Positions 44,883-54,436 of a stretch of DNA of 64,000 nucleotides are shown piece after piece; the stretch's first letter is position 1; the number at the start of each line of letters is the position of its first letter. A program made the translations under genes and the position numbers. This DNA comes from JAPULR01 sp965238215 (lineage in GTDB: Bacteria; Chloroflexota; Dehalococcoidia; Lucifugimonadales; GCA-2712585): NCBI GenBank assembly GCA_965238215.1, contig OZ250180.1, positions 2,914,001 to 2,978,000 on the forward strand, in the 5' to 3' direction. Below the pieces are notes generated by a model. That model ran no database searches. It worked only from the letters and a program-made list of their open reading frames with translations, and was not told the origin of the DNA.

Positions 44883-46382
44883 ATGTACGTGGTGGATCTG
44901 TATTTTCGTGTGCGTCAGGCCTGCCTGGTGGAAGGGATGAGCATGAGGGAAGCATCCCGCGTGTTTGGTCTTCACAGGGATACCGTACGCAAGATGCTCT
45001 CCAACCCAGTGCCACCGGAATACCGCCGGCAGCGCCCTGCCAGGCGACCCAAGCTTGAACCCTTCACAGGCGACGTAGACCGCATCCTTGAAGAGGACCT
45101 GAGCCTTCCCAAGAAGCAGCGTCACACAGTCAAGCGCATCTTCGAGCGACTGAGGGAAGAGCACGGCTTCGAGGGCGGATACACCATAGTCAAGGACTAT
45201 GTACGCAAGCGCAGGGGGCACAAGAGGGAGATGTTCGTTCCCCTAGCACATCCTCCCGGCCACGCACAGTGCGACTTCGGACAGGCGTGGGCGGTCATAG
45301 GGGGCGAGAGGCGTAGGGTCCACTACTTCGTGATGTCCCTTCCGCAGAGCGACGGCATCTTCGTGAAGGCGTACCCGGCGGAGACTACGGAGGCGTTCTG
45401 TGATGGCCACGTATCCGCGTTTGCCCACCTGGGTGGGGTGCCGCAGAGCATCCTATACAACAACACGAAGCTGGCGGTGGCAAGGATACTGGGAGACGGA
45501 CGCCGTGAACGCACAAGGGTGTTCACGGAGCTTCAGTCCCACTACCTGTTCAACGACAGGTTTGGCCGACCAGGCAAGGCCAGCGACAAGGGGAATGTGG
45601 AGGGGATGGTGGGATACGTCAGACGCAACTTCTTGGTACCTGTGCCGAAGTTCGATAGCTTCTACACGCTCAATGCATACCTGGAGTCGCGCTGTCTTGA
45701 CAGGAGGGAGGCGAAGCTGAGAGGACACAAGGAGACCATAGGAGAGCGTATGGAGCGTGATCTTGGCGCATTGTTGCCCTTGCCCGCGGTTCCCTACGAT
45801 CCGTGCGACAGGCACGCCACTCGGGTGAGCTCACTGTCCCTTGTCCGATACCGCACCAACGACTACTCAGTGCCAGTGGCATACGGGCACAGGGATGTGC
45901 TGGTGAGAGGCTATGTGGACGAGGTGGTCATAAGCTGTGGTTCTGAGGTGATAGCTCGTCACAGGCGCTCCTATGAACGGGGGGACTTCGTCTTCGATCC
46001 CATCCACTACCTGCCATTGCTGGAGAAGAAGACGGCAGTACTTGACCAGGCGGCGCCCCTGGCCGGGTGGAAGCTTCCAGGAGAGTTCGACACGCTTCGC
46101 AGGCTGCTTGAGTACAGGATGGGCAGACGTGGTAAGAGGGAGTTCGCTCAGGTGTTGAGGCTCCTTGAGACCTTCTCACAGGAGGATGTGCATATCGCAG
46201 TGCGCAATGCCGTCAGGATGGGCGCGGCCGGCTTCGATGTCGTCAAGCATCTTGTGCTGTGCAACATAGAGGAACGGCCTCCCAGGCTGGACCTTGACCT
46301 ATATCCTCACCTGCCCAGGGTGAGCGTAAGCACCACGTCTGCGGGAGACTACATGAAGCTGCTGAATGAGAGGACATCGTGA
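44883..46382 (+). CDS. istA: IS21-family transposase IstA
   Basis: 499 residues, intact, full length for the family. N-terminal helix-turn-helix (MREASRVFGLHRDTVRKML), then the DDE integrase core: GHAQCDFGQAWAVIGG (Asp), SILYNNTKLAVARILG region (second Asp position read as N in YNNTK), and SDKGNVEGMVGYVRRNF (Glu). The C-terminal beta-barrel contains NDYSVPVAYGHRDVLVRGYV. The stop overlaps the istB GTG by four bases. The second catalytic acidic residue should be checked in an alignment, since most IstA read YDN here. Confidence 0.93.
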   Translation: MYVVDLYFRVRQACLVEGMSMREASRVFGLHRDTVRKMLSNPVPPEYRRQRPARRPKLEPFTGDVDRILEEDLSLPKKQRHTVKRIFERLREEHGFEGGYTIVKDYVRKRRGHKREMFVPLAHPPGHAQCDFGQAWAVIGGERRRVHYFVMSLPQSDGIFVKAYPAETTEAFCDGHVSAFAHLGGVPQSILYNNTKLAVARILGDGRRERTRVFTELQSHYLFNDRFGRPGKASDKGNVEGMVGYVRRNFLVPVPKFDSFYTLNAYLESRCLDRREAKLRGHKETIGERMERDLGALLPLPAVPYDPCDRHATRVSSLSLVRYRTNDYSVPVAYGHRDVLVRGYVDEVVISCGSEVIARHRRSYERGDFVFDPIHYLPLLEKKTAVLDQAAPLAGWKLPGEFDTLRRLLEYRMGRRGKREFAQVLRLLETFSQEDVHIAVRNAVRMGAAGFDVVKHLVLCNIEERPPRLDLDLYPHLPRVSVSTTSAGDYMKLLNERTS

Positions 46383-47083
46383 GTGACAGATCAACGCTAC
46401 TGCTGCAACACCATCTGAAGGAACTGAAGCTGCCCACCTTCCTGAGGGAGTACTCCAAGATTGCGGCACAGTGCGCAGCCGAAGGTGTGGACCATCCGGA
46501 CTATCTGCTGAGGCTGTCTGAGCTTGAACTCATCGACCGCCACCACCGCATGGTGGAGCACAGGACCAAGGCCGCGCGCTTCCCGTCGATAAAGGGCCTG
46601 GACTCCTTCGACTTCGCGGCCATGCCGTCAGTGAACAGCCGGCTCGTGGCCCAACTCGCCCGCTGCGAGTACATAGAGCGCCGCGAGAACGTCATCGCAA
46701 TTGGCAATAGCGGCACAGGGAAGACCCACATCGCCCTGGGACTGGGACTCGCCGCCTGTCAGAGAGGACTGTCCGTCGGCTTCACCACGGCTGCCGGTCT
46801 GGTGAACGAGCTTGTGGAAGCCAGGGACGAGAAGCGCCTGCTGAACCTGCAGAAGAAGCTGCTCCGACTAAAGCTGCTCATCGTAGACGAACTCGGCATT
46901 GTGCCATTGTCTCGAACGGGAGCGGAACTGCTCTTTGAGATATTCAGCCAAAAGTACGAAAGAGGCTCCATACTCGTGACCACCAACTTGCCCTTCGACG
47001 AATGGACCGAGATGTTCGGCTCCGAGATACTCACCGGCGCTCTGCTGGACAAGATCACTCACCATGTCCACATCCTCTATTAA
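46379..47083 (+). CDS. istB: IS21 helper ATPase IstB, C-terminally truncated
   Basis: 234 residues from a GTG overlapping the istA stop. AAA+ ATPase that targets and activates IstA. Walker A is AIGNSGTGKTHIALGLGL, Walker B is KLLIVDELGIVPLSRTGAEL, then SQKYERGSILVTTNLPFDEW and LTGALLDKITHHVHILY. Relatives go on past HVHILE with a basic tail; here a stop follows directly, at the point where the IS is cut. Confidence 0.92.
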   Translation: MSDRSTLLLQHHLKELKLPTFLREYSKIAAQCAAEGVDHPDYLLRLSELELIDRHHRMVEHRTKAARFPSIKGLDSFDFAAMPSVNSRLVAQLARCEYIERRENVIAIGNSGTGKTHIALGLGLAACQRGLSVGFTTAAGLVNELVEARDEKRLLNLQKKLLRLKLLIVDELGIVPLSRTGAELLFEIFSQKYERGSILVTTNLPFDEWTEMFGSEILTGALLDKITHHVHILY

Positions 47084-47198
47084 CTAACTCTTGTGGAAAC
47101 CAATGTATTATCCCGGCCTCATACCCATTGATACCATAATTATAGTATGTTAGATTTTGCAGAACATCAGCATCATTTCTTTGGGAGGGTTTTCTCTC

Positions 47199-50100
47199 TT
47201 GGCTGTTTCCATCAGCCTCACTCGTTTCGTCAACATAGGGACCTGCGTCAGAACTTGTCTGCTTCTGCTGGTTGGGTTCCTCGTAGTATTCCACATAACG
47301 ACGGTAGAAGCCCAAGAGGAACCCGATAAGGAATCTGATGCGGAGGTGAGACAGGATTGTGTACTCATAGGGGTGCCTTGTCCACCTCCGGCGCCTGGAG
47401 GTTTGGAAGAAAGCTCCACCAGCATGACCACCATCACCCTAATTTGGGATAGTGTGGCTGGGACTTCAAATTACCAGGTGGACGGTGGCAATCTTGACGA
47501 AGAGGAGACCACCAGTCGGAATATTACGGATAGCGGCCTTGAGTGTGGGACCACCTATAGCTACCAGGTGAGGGCGTACGGAGATGGAAGAACGTATGCT
47601 GCCGAGTGGGGAGACTGGTCTGACGAAGTGGATGTCACAACCGATGCCTGTCCGCCGGAGATAACCATTGAGGGCCCAACCGCGGACATAGTTGAGGGAG
47701 GGACGGCCAGATTCAGGATAGAGTCAGACCCGGCTCCGACATCCCTTCTAATCGTCTATATAGACGTGGAGGACCCGGGGGGATATCTAAGCGACCGGGC
47801 ACCGACAATTGTGCGCATTTCTAGCAATAGCAGTTTCACAACCCTGAGCCTCGCGACGGATAACGATGATGTGGATGAAGAGAACGGGGAGGTAACGGTC
47901 ACCATTGAAGAGGACAGGTTTGGTGACGACTATATGGTAGGCGATGATGATGAGGCCAGTGTAACCGTTAGGGACAATGATGAACCTTCAGACACAATAG
48001 GAGTCGTGAGTTTGTCCGACACGTCGCCCGAGGTGGGCGACAGAGTCACGGCCACTCTGAGTGACGCCGACGGAGGAATCTCCAACAGAAGGTGGAGGTG
48101 GAGACGGTCTAGTACCGGCTCCGGTACCGGCTCCGCCATCAGCGGCGCCACCAGCAGTTCCTACACATTAACCACGGCTGACGCGGGGAAGTATATCAGG
48201 GCCACGGTGTCCTACAGGGACAACCACGGTCCCAACAAGTCCGCCCAGTCCGATTGGGAAGAGGTGGAGGACTCCCCTAGCGAAGTGAGTCTATCGGATA
48301 CGTCGCCCGAGGTGGGAGACAGCGTCACGGCCACTCTGAGTGACGCCGACGGAGGAATCTCCAACAGGACGTGGAGATGGAGACGATCAAACACTGGCTC
48401 CGGTACCGGCTCCGCCATCAGCGGCGCCACCAGCAGTTCCTACACATTAACCACGGCTGACGCGGGCAAGTACATCAGGGCCACCGTGTCCTACAGGGAC
48501 AACCACGGTCCCAACAAGTCCGCCCAGTCCGATTGGGAAGAGGTGGAGGACTCAGATGGCGAGGTGAGTCTATCGGATACGTCGCCCGAGGTGGGCGACA
48601 GAGTCACGGCCACTCTGAGTGACGCCGACGGAGGAATCTCCAACAGAACGTGGAGATGGAGACGATCAAACACTGGCTCCGGTACCGGCTCCGCCATCAG
48701 CGGCGCCACCAGCAGTTCCTACACATTAACCACGGCTGACGCGGGGAAGTACATCAGGGCCACCGTGTCCTACAGGGACAACCACGGTCCCAACAAGTCC
48801 GCCCAGTCGGACTGGGAAGAGGTGGAGGACTCAGATGGCGAGGTGAGTCTATCGGACACGTCGCCCGAGGTGGGCGACAGAGTCACGGCCACTCTGAGTG
48901 ACGCCGACGGAGGAATCTCCAACAGAACGTGGAGGTGGAGGCGTTCAAACACCGGCTTCGGTATCGGCTCCGCCATCAGCGGCGCCACCAGCAGCTCCTA
49001 CACATTAACCACGGCTGACGCGGGGAAGTACATCAGGGCCACCGTGTCCTACAGGGACAACCACGGTCCCAACAAGGCCGCCCAGTCCGATTGGGTAGAG
49101 GTGGAACTTGAACCAGAAATAGCCATCACCGACCTAGACACTTCCATGGATGCAGGGGAGAGCGACTCCTTCACGGTAACGGCATCTAACATGGACACGT
49201 CACTTCGCTACAACATCCGGGTGACCACGGACGACAGCGACATAGGCTTCAACAACGATTGCAGAGACAAGCAGGACGACGTAATCATTCCTGCCAACAG
49301 GTCCTCCCACAGCGCGACCCTCACACTGTACCAGTGCAATGTCGGCGGCTGGAAGGTAACAGCAAGCCTCAGGAGAGGGACTACTGTAGTTGATATGGAC
49401 ATGGTAACTAGGGACACAATAGGAGTCGTGAGTTTGTCCGACACGTCGCCCGAGGTGGGCGACAGAGTCACGGCCACTCTGAGTGACGCCGACGGAGGAA
49501 TCTCCAACAGAACGTGGAGGTGGAGACGATCAAACACTGGCTCCGGTACCGGCTCCGCCATCAGCGGCGCCACCAGCAGTTCCTACACATTAACCACGGC
49601 TGACGCGGGCAAGTACATCAGGGCCACAGTGACCTACAGGGACAACCAAGGGCCCAACAAGTCTGCCCAGTCCGACTGGGTAAGCGTTTCTGTCACGGAC
49701 ACAATAGGCGTTCTAGATCTATCTGATGAAACACCGGAGGTGGGCGACACAATCGAGGCCACCCTGGATGACGACAATGACCCAGTAACGGAGGAGTCGT
49801 GGCGGTGGAGGCGGTCAAACACTGGCACCGACATCGGCTCCGCCATTAGCGGCGCCACCAGCAGCTCCTACACATTAACCACGGCTGACGCGGGGAAGTA
49901 CATCAGGGCCACGGTGACCTACAGGGACAACCACGGGCCTAACAAGTCCGCCCAGTCGGACTGGGAAGAGGTGGAGGACTCAGATGGCGAGGTGAGTCTA
50001 TCGGACACGTCGCCCGAGGTGGGCGACAGAGTCACGGCCACTCTGAGTGACGCCGACGGAGGAATCTCCAACAGAACGTGGAGGTGGAGGCGTTCAAACA

Positions 50101-53100
50101 CCGGCTTCGGTATCGGCTCCGCCATCAGCGGCGCCACCAGCAGCTCCTACACATTAACCACGGCTGACGCGGGGAAGTACATCAGGGCCACCGTGTCCTA
50201 CAGGGACAACCACGGTCCCAACAAGGCCGCCCAGTCCGGCTGGGAAGAGGTGGAGGACTCAGATGGCGAGGTGAGTCTATCGGATACGTCGCCCGAGGTG
50301 GGTGACAGTATCACGGCCACTCTGAGTGACGCCGACGGAGGAATCTCCAACAGAACGTGGAGGTGGAGACGGTCAAACACCGGCTCCGGTACCGGCTCCG
50401 CCATCAGCGGCGCCACCAGAAGCTCTTACACATTAACCACGGATGACATGGGCAAGTACATCAGGGCCACCGTGACCTACAGGGACAACCACGGGTCCAA
50501 CAAGTTCGCCCAGTCCGACTGGGTGCTGGTGGCACTTGAATCAGAAATAGCCATCACCGGCCTAGACACAACCATTAAGAAGGGGGGAAATGACTCCTTC
50601 ACGGTAGAGGCATCGAACCTGGACACCAACCTGCTCTACAACATTCGCGTGACGACGGACAACAGCGACATAGGCTTCGACCAGGACTGCGACGATCGAG
50701 AAGAGCTTATGGCCGTGCCGCCGCGAATGTCCTCATACAGCAAGACCTTCACGCTATACGCGTGCGAAACGACTGGTGGGGAGGTAGAGGCCATCCTGAG
50801 GAGAGGGAGCATCGAATTAGACAGCGCTACGCAGACTGTCACGGTGACGGAACCTGAGCAAATTAGCATAATCGGGCTTCGACTGTCCATGGAAGTAGGC
50901 GAAAATGATCCGTTCAAAGTGACCGCATCTAATCTTGATCCATCGAAGCGCTACTCAATATCGGTGAATGTCAGCCGGAACAGCGTCTACTTGCGCGAAA
51001 ACTGTAGTCAAGTCATTGATTCTGCCTCAATTGAGCCAAGAAGCACCCAAGGGGAAGCTGGTTTTGACGTCTTCGGCTGCAATGCCGGAGTGGGAACTGT
51101 GACTGTCACCCTCAATGGGGCCACCTCATCTACGGTAGCGACCAAAGATGTCATCGTATATCCGGCTTTCACTGGCCCGCCCATCATAAGCAGGGGGAGT
51201 GACAGAAAGAGCATTAACGCCAACTTCAGTCTACCTACTGCTAACCTGCCTACCCCTCCTCCGCACTTTCATTACGAGATTGCCACGTTGAGGTCCGATT
51301 CCCAAGTCTTTAATCCAGCAAACTACGAAAGTGTAGATATTGAGACCGCTCCTTCTTCACCTTGGGTCTTCACTCCCACCAAACCGGGATCCTACAAGAT
51401 GGCACTGAGAGCCTGCGTAATCCTTGCAGGTCCGCCGGTAGAAACAAAATGCGGCCCAGACTACTTGAGCACCGACCCCCTGTACAAACTGGCCCCACCG
51501 GATGAGTTGGACTTGACGCCTCAGCCCTTGAGGAAGGCAAGGCTTAGTTGGAACCGCCCGAGCGGCAATCTAAGAGGCACGGGATATACGGTAGAGATTC
51601 AGGCCCTTGGCGACACTTGGACGGCGCAACAAGAGGTCGCTCCGTCGTCGCCAACTGGCACGCATTTCGATTTTGATCTAGATGCTATGCTGATGGGCTC
51701 CCCTCCAAAGGGGCTGGCGGACGATCCCTACGCGTATGAGGCTCGGATAAGGGCCAGCCAGAGCGGCAACAACGCCTTGGATAGTGAGTACAGCGACAGC
51801 TTGATCATCATCGATTCCACCATTCGCAGGGTAGACGGCAGGTCTCCTGGCGCCAGTGGACAGGCAGATCTGGCCTGGGAAAGTGTATGGCGACTTCTAA
51901 GTGACAGCGACTATGATAGTGGCGACTACCATCTCAGGTACAGGAAATCATATGACAACCCCGAAAGAGACCACTGGAATCCCGACACCTTCCTGCCCCC
52001 TCAGGACACCAGCAACGATCCAACCTCTGTACATACGGATGTCATTGCTGGCCTTGAATTCAATGAGATCTACGCCATCCAGCTGAGATACGAACTGGAA
52101 TCTTCCCGCAGTGACGGTACTACAGGCACCACACGCATCTACGCTGGGCGAGATGTTTATGTATGGCCGGCGCCGCCTGCAGACCCTGTAAATGCAAGTG
52201 ACCCCAAGCGTTTTCCTGCTCAAGTCGAGCGGCTGGCAACATATCCCTTCTTTGGTCACTGGCCTGAAGGGGAGTTCCACTACACCGTGTGTGAGAATAC
52301 CTTCTTCCCAACCAATATGCAGACCGAATGGGGAGATCTCATCAAGCATGCCTTCCAGCAATGGGAAGAGGCCGCCCCCGATCTGGTTTCGATGCATCCC
52401 ACTGTAGGAAGTTGTAATTTCGACGGTAGTCCCATGGATATGGTTGGGTCCATCTATAATATAACCAACGAAGTCTTCATGGTCGATACGGAAGGCATTG
52501 GATCACTTTTTGGTTTAGCTCTTGGGCAGCTGTTGAATGCGAATGAACTATTTCTATGCGTGCATAATGCACCTGCGTGCGTAATATCCCCTTACTACAA
52601 TGACTTGGATAAAGGAGCTAGTCTACCCCTTGTCAAAAGTGATCCATTAGAACCAAAGGGAAGCGTTGACGTCCTGATAAACAAGGGTAGGCGAGAAGGG
52701 CAAGGCCTGGGCATTCCAGGCGGTGATTCCGCTGTCAGTGAGGACGACATCCGATTCAATACGTGCCGACCTAGAGTAGACACAACGGATGCCAATGGAA
52801 ATACGGTACCATCGTTGAACCCCGGCCATGGATATAGCAACTATGAGCTCATGGTTCATGAGGCGGGACATGCACTGGGGCTATCGAACTATGTTGGTGT
52901 GGATTCGCTAAGTGAAGAGAGGGCCTACTATATGGCCCATCCGGACATACCAGACACAGTATTGAATTACGACAGTGAGGTTGATGAGAACTACCGGATC
53001 AATAAAATGAGCGGTGTAAGAGAAAGATATAGGTGGGAAGCAGACTGCTCTCCCCATCCTTTCGATATTCTTGCGATTTATGCATTGTACCAGACGGTGG

Positions 53101-53108
53101 TAGACTGA
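47199..53108 (+). CDS. Giant exported protein with FN3/Ig-like repeats and a C-terminal zincin-like domain
   Basis: About 1969 residues. I prefer a TTG at 47199, nine bases behind GGGAGGG; an open frame reaches 47157. It has a signal helix (CLLLLVGFLVVFHITTVEAQ) and an FN3 domain (ITLIWDSVAGTSNYQVDGG to YSYQVRAYGDG). A Calx-beta-like domain is next, then eight 93-residue repeats (LSDTSPEVGDRVTATLSDAD ... SSSYTLTTADAGKYIRATV) interrupted by Ig-like domains (EIAITDLDTSMDAGESDSFT). The C-terminus has LMVHEAGHALGLSNYVG (HExxHxxG, third ligand unclear) and HPDIPDTVLNYDSE, like secreted metzincin-type peptidases. It is probably a surface adhesin or peptidase. Its start region abuts the truncated IS21, so its promoter may have been altered. 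TGATG overlap with the next gene. Confidence 0.85.
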   Translation: MAVSISLTRFVNIGTCVRTCLLLLVGFLVVFHITTVEAQEEPDKESDAEVRQDCVLIGVPCPPPAPGGLEESSTSMTTITLIWDSVAGTSNYQVDGGNLDEEETTSRNITDSGLECGTTYSYQVRAYGDGRTYAAEWGDWSDEVDVTTDACPPEITIEGPTADIVEGGTARFRIESDPAPTSLLIVYIDVEDPGGYLSDRAPTIVRISSNSSFTTLSLATDNDDVDEENGEVTVTIEEDRFGDDYMVGDDDEASVTVRDNDEPSDTIGVVSLSDTSPEVGDRVTATLSDADGGISNRRWRWRRSSTGSGTGSAISGATSSSYTLTTADAGKYIRATVSYRDNHGPNKSAQSDWEEVEDSPSEVSLSDTSPEVGDSVTATLSDADGGISNRTWRWRRSNTGSGTGSAISGATSSSYTLTTADAGKYIRATVSYRDNHGPNKSAQSDWEEVEDSDGEVSLSDTSPEVGDRVTATLSDADGGISNRTWRWRRSNTGSGTGSAISGATSSSYTLTTADAGKYIRATVSYRDNHGPNKSAQSDWEEVEDSDGEVSLSDTSPEVGDRVTATLSDADGGISNRTWRWRRSNTGFGIGSAISGATSSSYTLTTADAGKYIRATVSYRDNHGPNKAAQSDWVEVELEPEIAITDLDTSMDAGESDSFTVTASNMDTSLRYNIRVTTDDSDIGFNNDCRDKQDDVIIPANRSSHSATLTLYQCNVGGWKVTASLRRGTTVVDMDMVTRDTIGVVSLSDTSPEVGDRVTATLSDADGGISNRTWRWRRSNTGSGTGSAISGATSSSYTLTTADAGKYIRATVTYRDNQGPNKSAQSDWVSVSVTDTIGVLDLSDETPEVGDTIEATLDDDNDPVTEESWRWRRSNTGTDIGSAISGATSSSYTLTTADAGKYIRATVTYRDNHGPNKSAQSDWEEVEDSDGEVSLSDTSPEVGDRVTATLSDADGGISNRTWRWRRSNTGFGIGSAISGATSSSYTLTTADAGKYIRATVSYRDNHGPNKAAQSGWEEVEDSDGEVSLSDTSPEVGDSITATLSDADGGISNRTWRWRRSNTGSGTGSAISGATRSSYTLTTDDMGKYIRATVTYRDNHGSNKFAQSDWVLVALESEIAITGLDTTIKKGGNDSFTVEASNLDTNLLYNIRVTTDNSDIGFDQDCDDREELMAVPPRMSSYSKTFTLYACETTGGEVEAILRRGSIELDSATQTVTVTEPEQISIIGLRLSMEVGENDPFKVTASNLDPSKRYSISVNVSRNSVYLRENCSQVIDSASIEPRSTQGEAGFDVFGCNAGVGTVTVTLNGATSSTVATKDVIVYPAFTGPPIISRGSDRKSINANFSLPTANLPTPPPHFHYEIATLRSDSQVFNPANYESVDIETAPSSPWVFTPTKPGSYKMALRACVILAGPPVETKCGPDYLSTDPLYKLAPPDELDLTPQPLRKARLSWNRPSGNLRGTGYTVEIQALGDTWTAQQEVAPSSPTGTHFDFDLDAMLMGSPPKGLADDPYAYEARIRASQSGNNALDSEYSDSLIIIDSTIRRVDGRSPGASGQADLAWESVWRLLSDSDYDSGDYHLRYRKSYDNPERDHWNPDTFLPPQDTSNDPTSVHTDVIAGLEFNEIYAIQLRYELESSRSDGTTGTTRIYAGRDVYVWPAPPADPVNASDPKRFPAQVERLATYPFFGHWPEGEFHYTVCENTFFPTNMQTEWGDLIKHAFQQWEEAAPDLVSMHPTVGSCNFDGSPMDMVGSIYNITNEVFMVDTEGIGSLFGLALGQLLNANELFLCVHNAPACVISPYYNDLDKGASLPLVKSDPLEPKGSVDVLINKGRREGQGLGIPGGDSAVSEDDIRFNTCRPRVDTTDANGNTVPSLNPGHGYSNYELMVHEAGHALGLSNYVGVDSLSEERAYYMAHPDIPDTVLNYDSEVDENYRINKMSGVRERYRWEADCSPHPFDILAIYALYQTVVD
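48004..50540 (+). repeat. Eight near-identical 279-bp coding repeats in two blocks
   Basis: Unit starts at about 48004, 48282, 48561, 48840, then 49425, 49710 (285 bp, most diverged), 49989 and 50268. Long identical stretches at DNA level show recent duplication or gene conversion. Unit 4 and unit 7 share the same private variants (GFGIGSA, NKAAQS), and each block is followed by a related Ig-like domain, so the whole block was probably duplicated. Confidence 0.9.
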
Positions 53109-54436
53109 TGTTATTCGACACGTCGCACATAAACTGGAAGAAAATCGCCATCGTCTGGGTGATTCTAGGAATTATATTTGGCGGAGGTCTATTCGTCTTG
53201 ATGCTCCCTGCCATTTGCGGCGCTATATGGTTGGAATCCGGCTATGATGAAGATGAAGCTGGAGTATACATCCGGTATTTTGGCGCTCAACCTCCATATC
53301 CGCCCCAGTGGTCAATTGACGGTACAACTATTCTATTATCTTGGTGGGGAACTACGCTGGTGAAAACTGGGGTCAATGGTGTCAGCGTCGAACCGCTAAG
53401 AGAACACGTTGCTCATGCCAGCCTCTCCCCAGACGGCACTAGAATAGCATTCGCCACCCTGCGACACGGGGACAACTACGAGATAGGGATCTCAAACTTA
53501 GACGGGTCCAGATACCGTCGTCTGACAAAGACCAGGTATTTTAACGGCAATCCCGTATGGTCTCCCGACGGCTCCCGCATCGCCTTCCTTTCCAATCGCC
53601 CTATCGACGATGATGACGAGAATGCGAGTGCCACTACTTTGTATACGATGAACGCTGACGGCTCCGACGTGAGGAGACTGGCTTCACAGGTTGCCCGAAT
53701 TGGTCTTCAAGCCTGGTCTCCCGATGGTCTGGCACTGGCATTCATGGGGTATGAGATAACGTCGCCAGGCGGCGAGGGGAATCACCGCTCATTCATCTAC
53801 ACCGTTAACCATGACGGATCCAACCTAACCAAGCTAATCGAATCTGTTACTCCGCCAGCCTGGGCACCCGACGGTAGCGCCTTAGCCTTCCTGCCGGGAG
53901 ATCGTCCTGTCTTCCTTGTAATCAATCCTGATGGCACAGGCCTGAGAGAGATTGTCAGTGTAGATCTCAATTCCGTTCCAAGCAAAAGGTGGGATGCATT
54001 TTCGTATCTGTCCTGGTCTCCAGACGGGGCGGAGATTCTCTTACAGATTGAGCCATTAGTTCTTGCAAAGGCTGACGGATCGCATTATGGGGTGTTTAAA
54101 GGTCTAAATATAGGACCCTCCCTTGCCTCCTGGTCTCCGGATGGCTCTAGAATTGCCGTTGATATCCAGGGATTCAGTAGCTCTGGGTCCGAATACAGTG
54201 CAAGGGTCAGCCTTTTCACTATGACTAAGGATGGATCCGACAAACGTGTCCTTGTAAGGCAAACAGAGGACTACGTGGGCCGGTTTGATAGCCTTGTTGC
54301 TGTCCACAATGAGCCGTGGGAAACGGAAGAAAATTGGGTGTGGTACTCCTCAGAAAGCCAAGACAATGCCGGCAAGGAATCTTCTTTTCACGTTACCCCA
54401 CTCAATCCCACAGATAGTGATCAGAATGAAATTTAG
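53108..54436 (+). CDS. Membrane-anchored PD40/TolB-type beta-propeller protein
   Basis: 442 residues from the ATG overlapping the previous TGA. One N-terminal helix (IAIVWVILGIIFGGGLFVLM) anchors an extracytoplasmic propeller made of repeated W(S/A)PDGxxxAF motifs: ASLSPDGTRIAFATL, PVWSPDGSRIAFLSN, QAWSPDGLALAFMG, PAWAPDGSALAFLPG, LSWSPDGAEILLQ, ASWSPDGSRIAVDI. TolB-like PD40 propellers bind proteins or sugars. Co-translated with the two giant proteins, it probably handles or scaffolds them. The stop overlaps the next start by eleven bases. Confidence 0.88.
   Translation: MLFDTSHINWKKIAIVWVILGIIFGGGLFVLMLPAICGAIWLESGYDEDEAGVYIRYFGAQPPYPPQWSIDGTTILLSWWGTTLVKTGVNGVSVEPLREHVAHASLSPDGTRIAFATLRHGDNYEIGISNLDGSRYRRLTKTRYFNGNPVWSPDGSRIAFLSNRPIDDDDENASATTLYTMNADGSDVRRLASQVARIGLQAWSPDGLALAFMGYEITSPGGEGNHRSFIYTVNHDGSNLTKLIESVTPPAWAPDGSALAFLPGDRPVFLVINPDGTGLREIVSVDLNSVPSKRWDAFSYLSWSPDGAEILLQIEPLVLAKADGSHYGVFKGLNIGPSLASWSPDGSRIAVDIQGFSSSGSEYSARVSLFTMTKDGSDKRVLVRQTEDYVGRFDSLVAVHNEPWETEENWVWYSSESQDNAGKESSFHVTPLNPTDSDQNEI

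Larger units (their letters stand above)
44776..47083 (+). mobile_element. IS21-family insertion sequence, right end truncated
   Basis: Contains istA and istB. On the left, GAAAATGTACCA near 44776 and GAAAACTGTACCA near 44821 are the repeated end motifs of IS21 elements, so the left end lies at or just before 44776, inside what would be the next spacer or repeat. IstB stops at HHVHILY where relatives continue about 15-20 residues, and no matching right end is seen before 47157, so the right end has been lost. Likely immobile now. Confidence 0.8.

Noticed and set aside
47930..50416. Series of near-identical 72-residue minus-strand frames
   Set aside because: They are the antisense of the 279-bp repeats in the giant exported protein.
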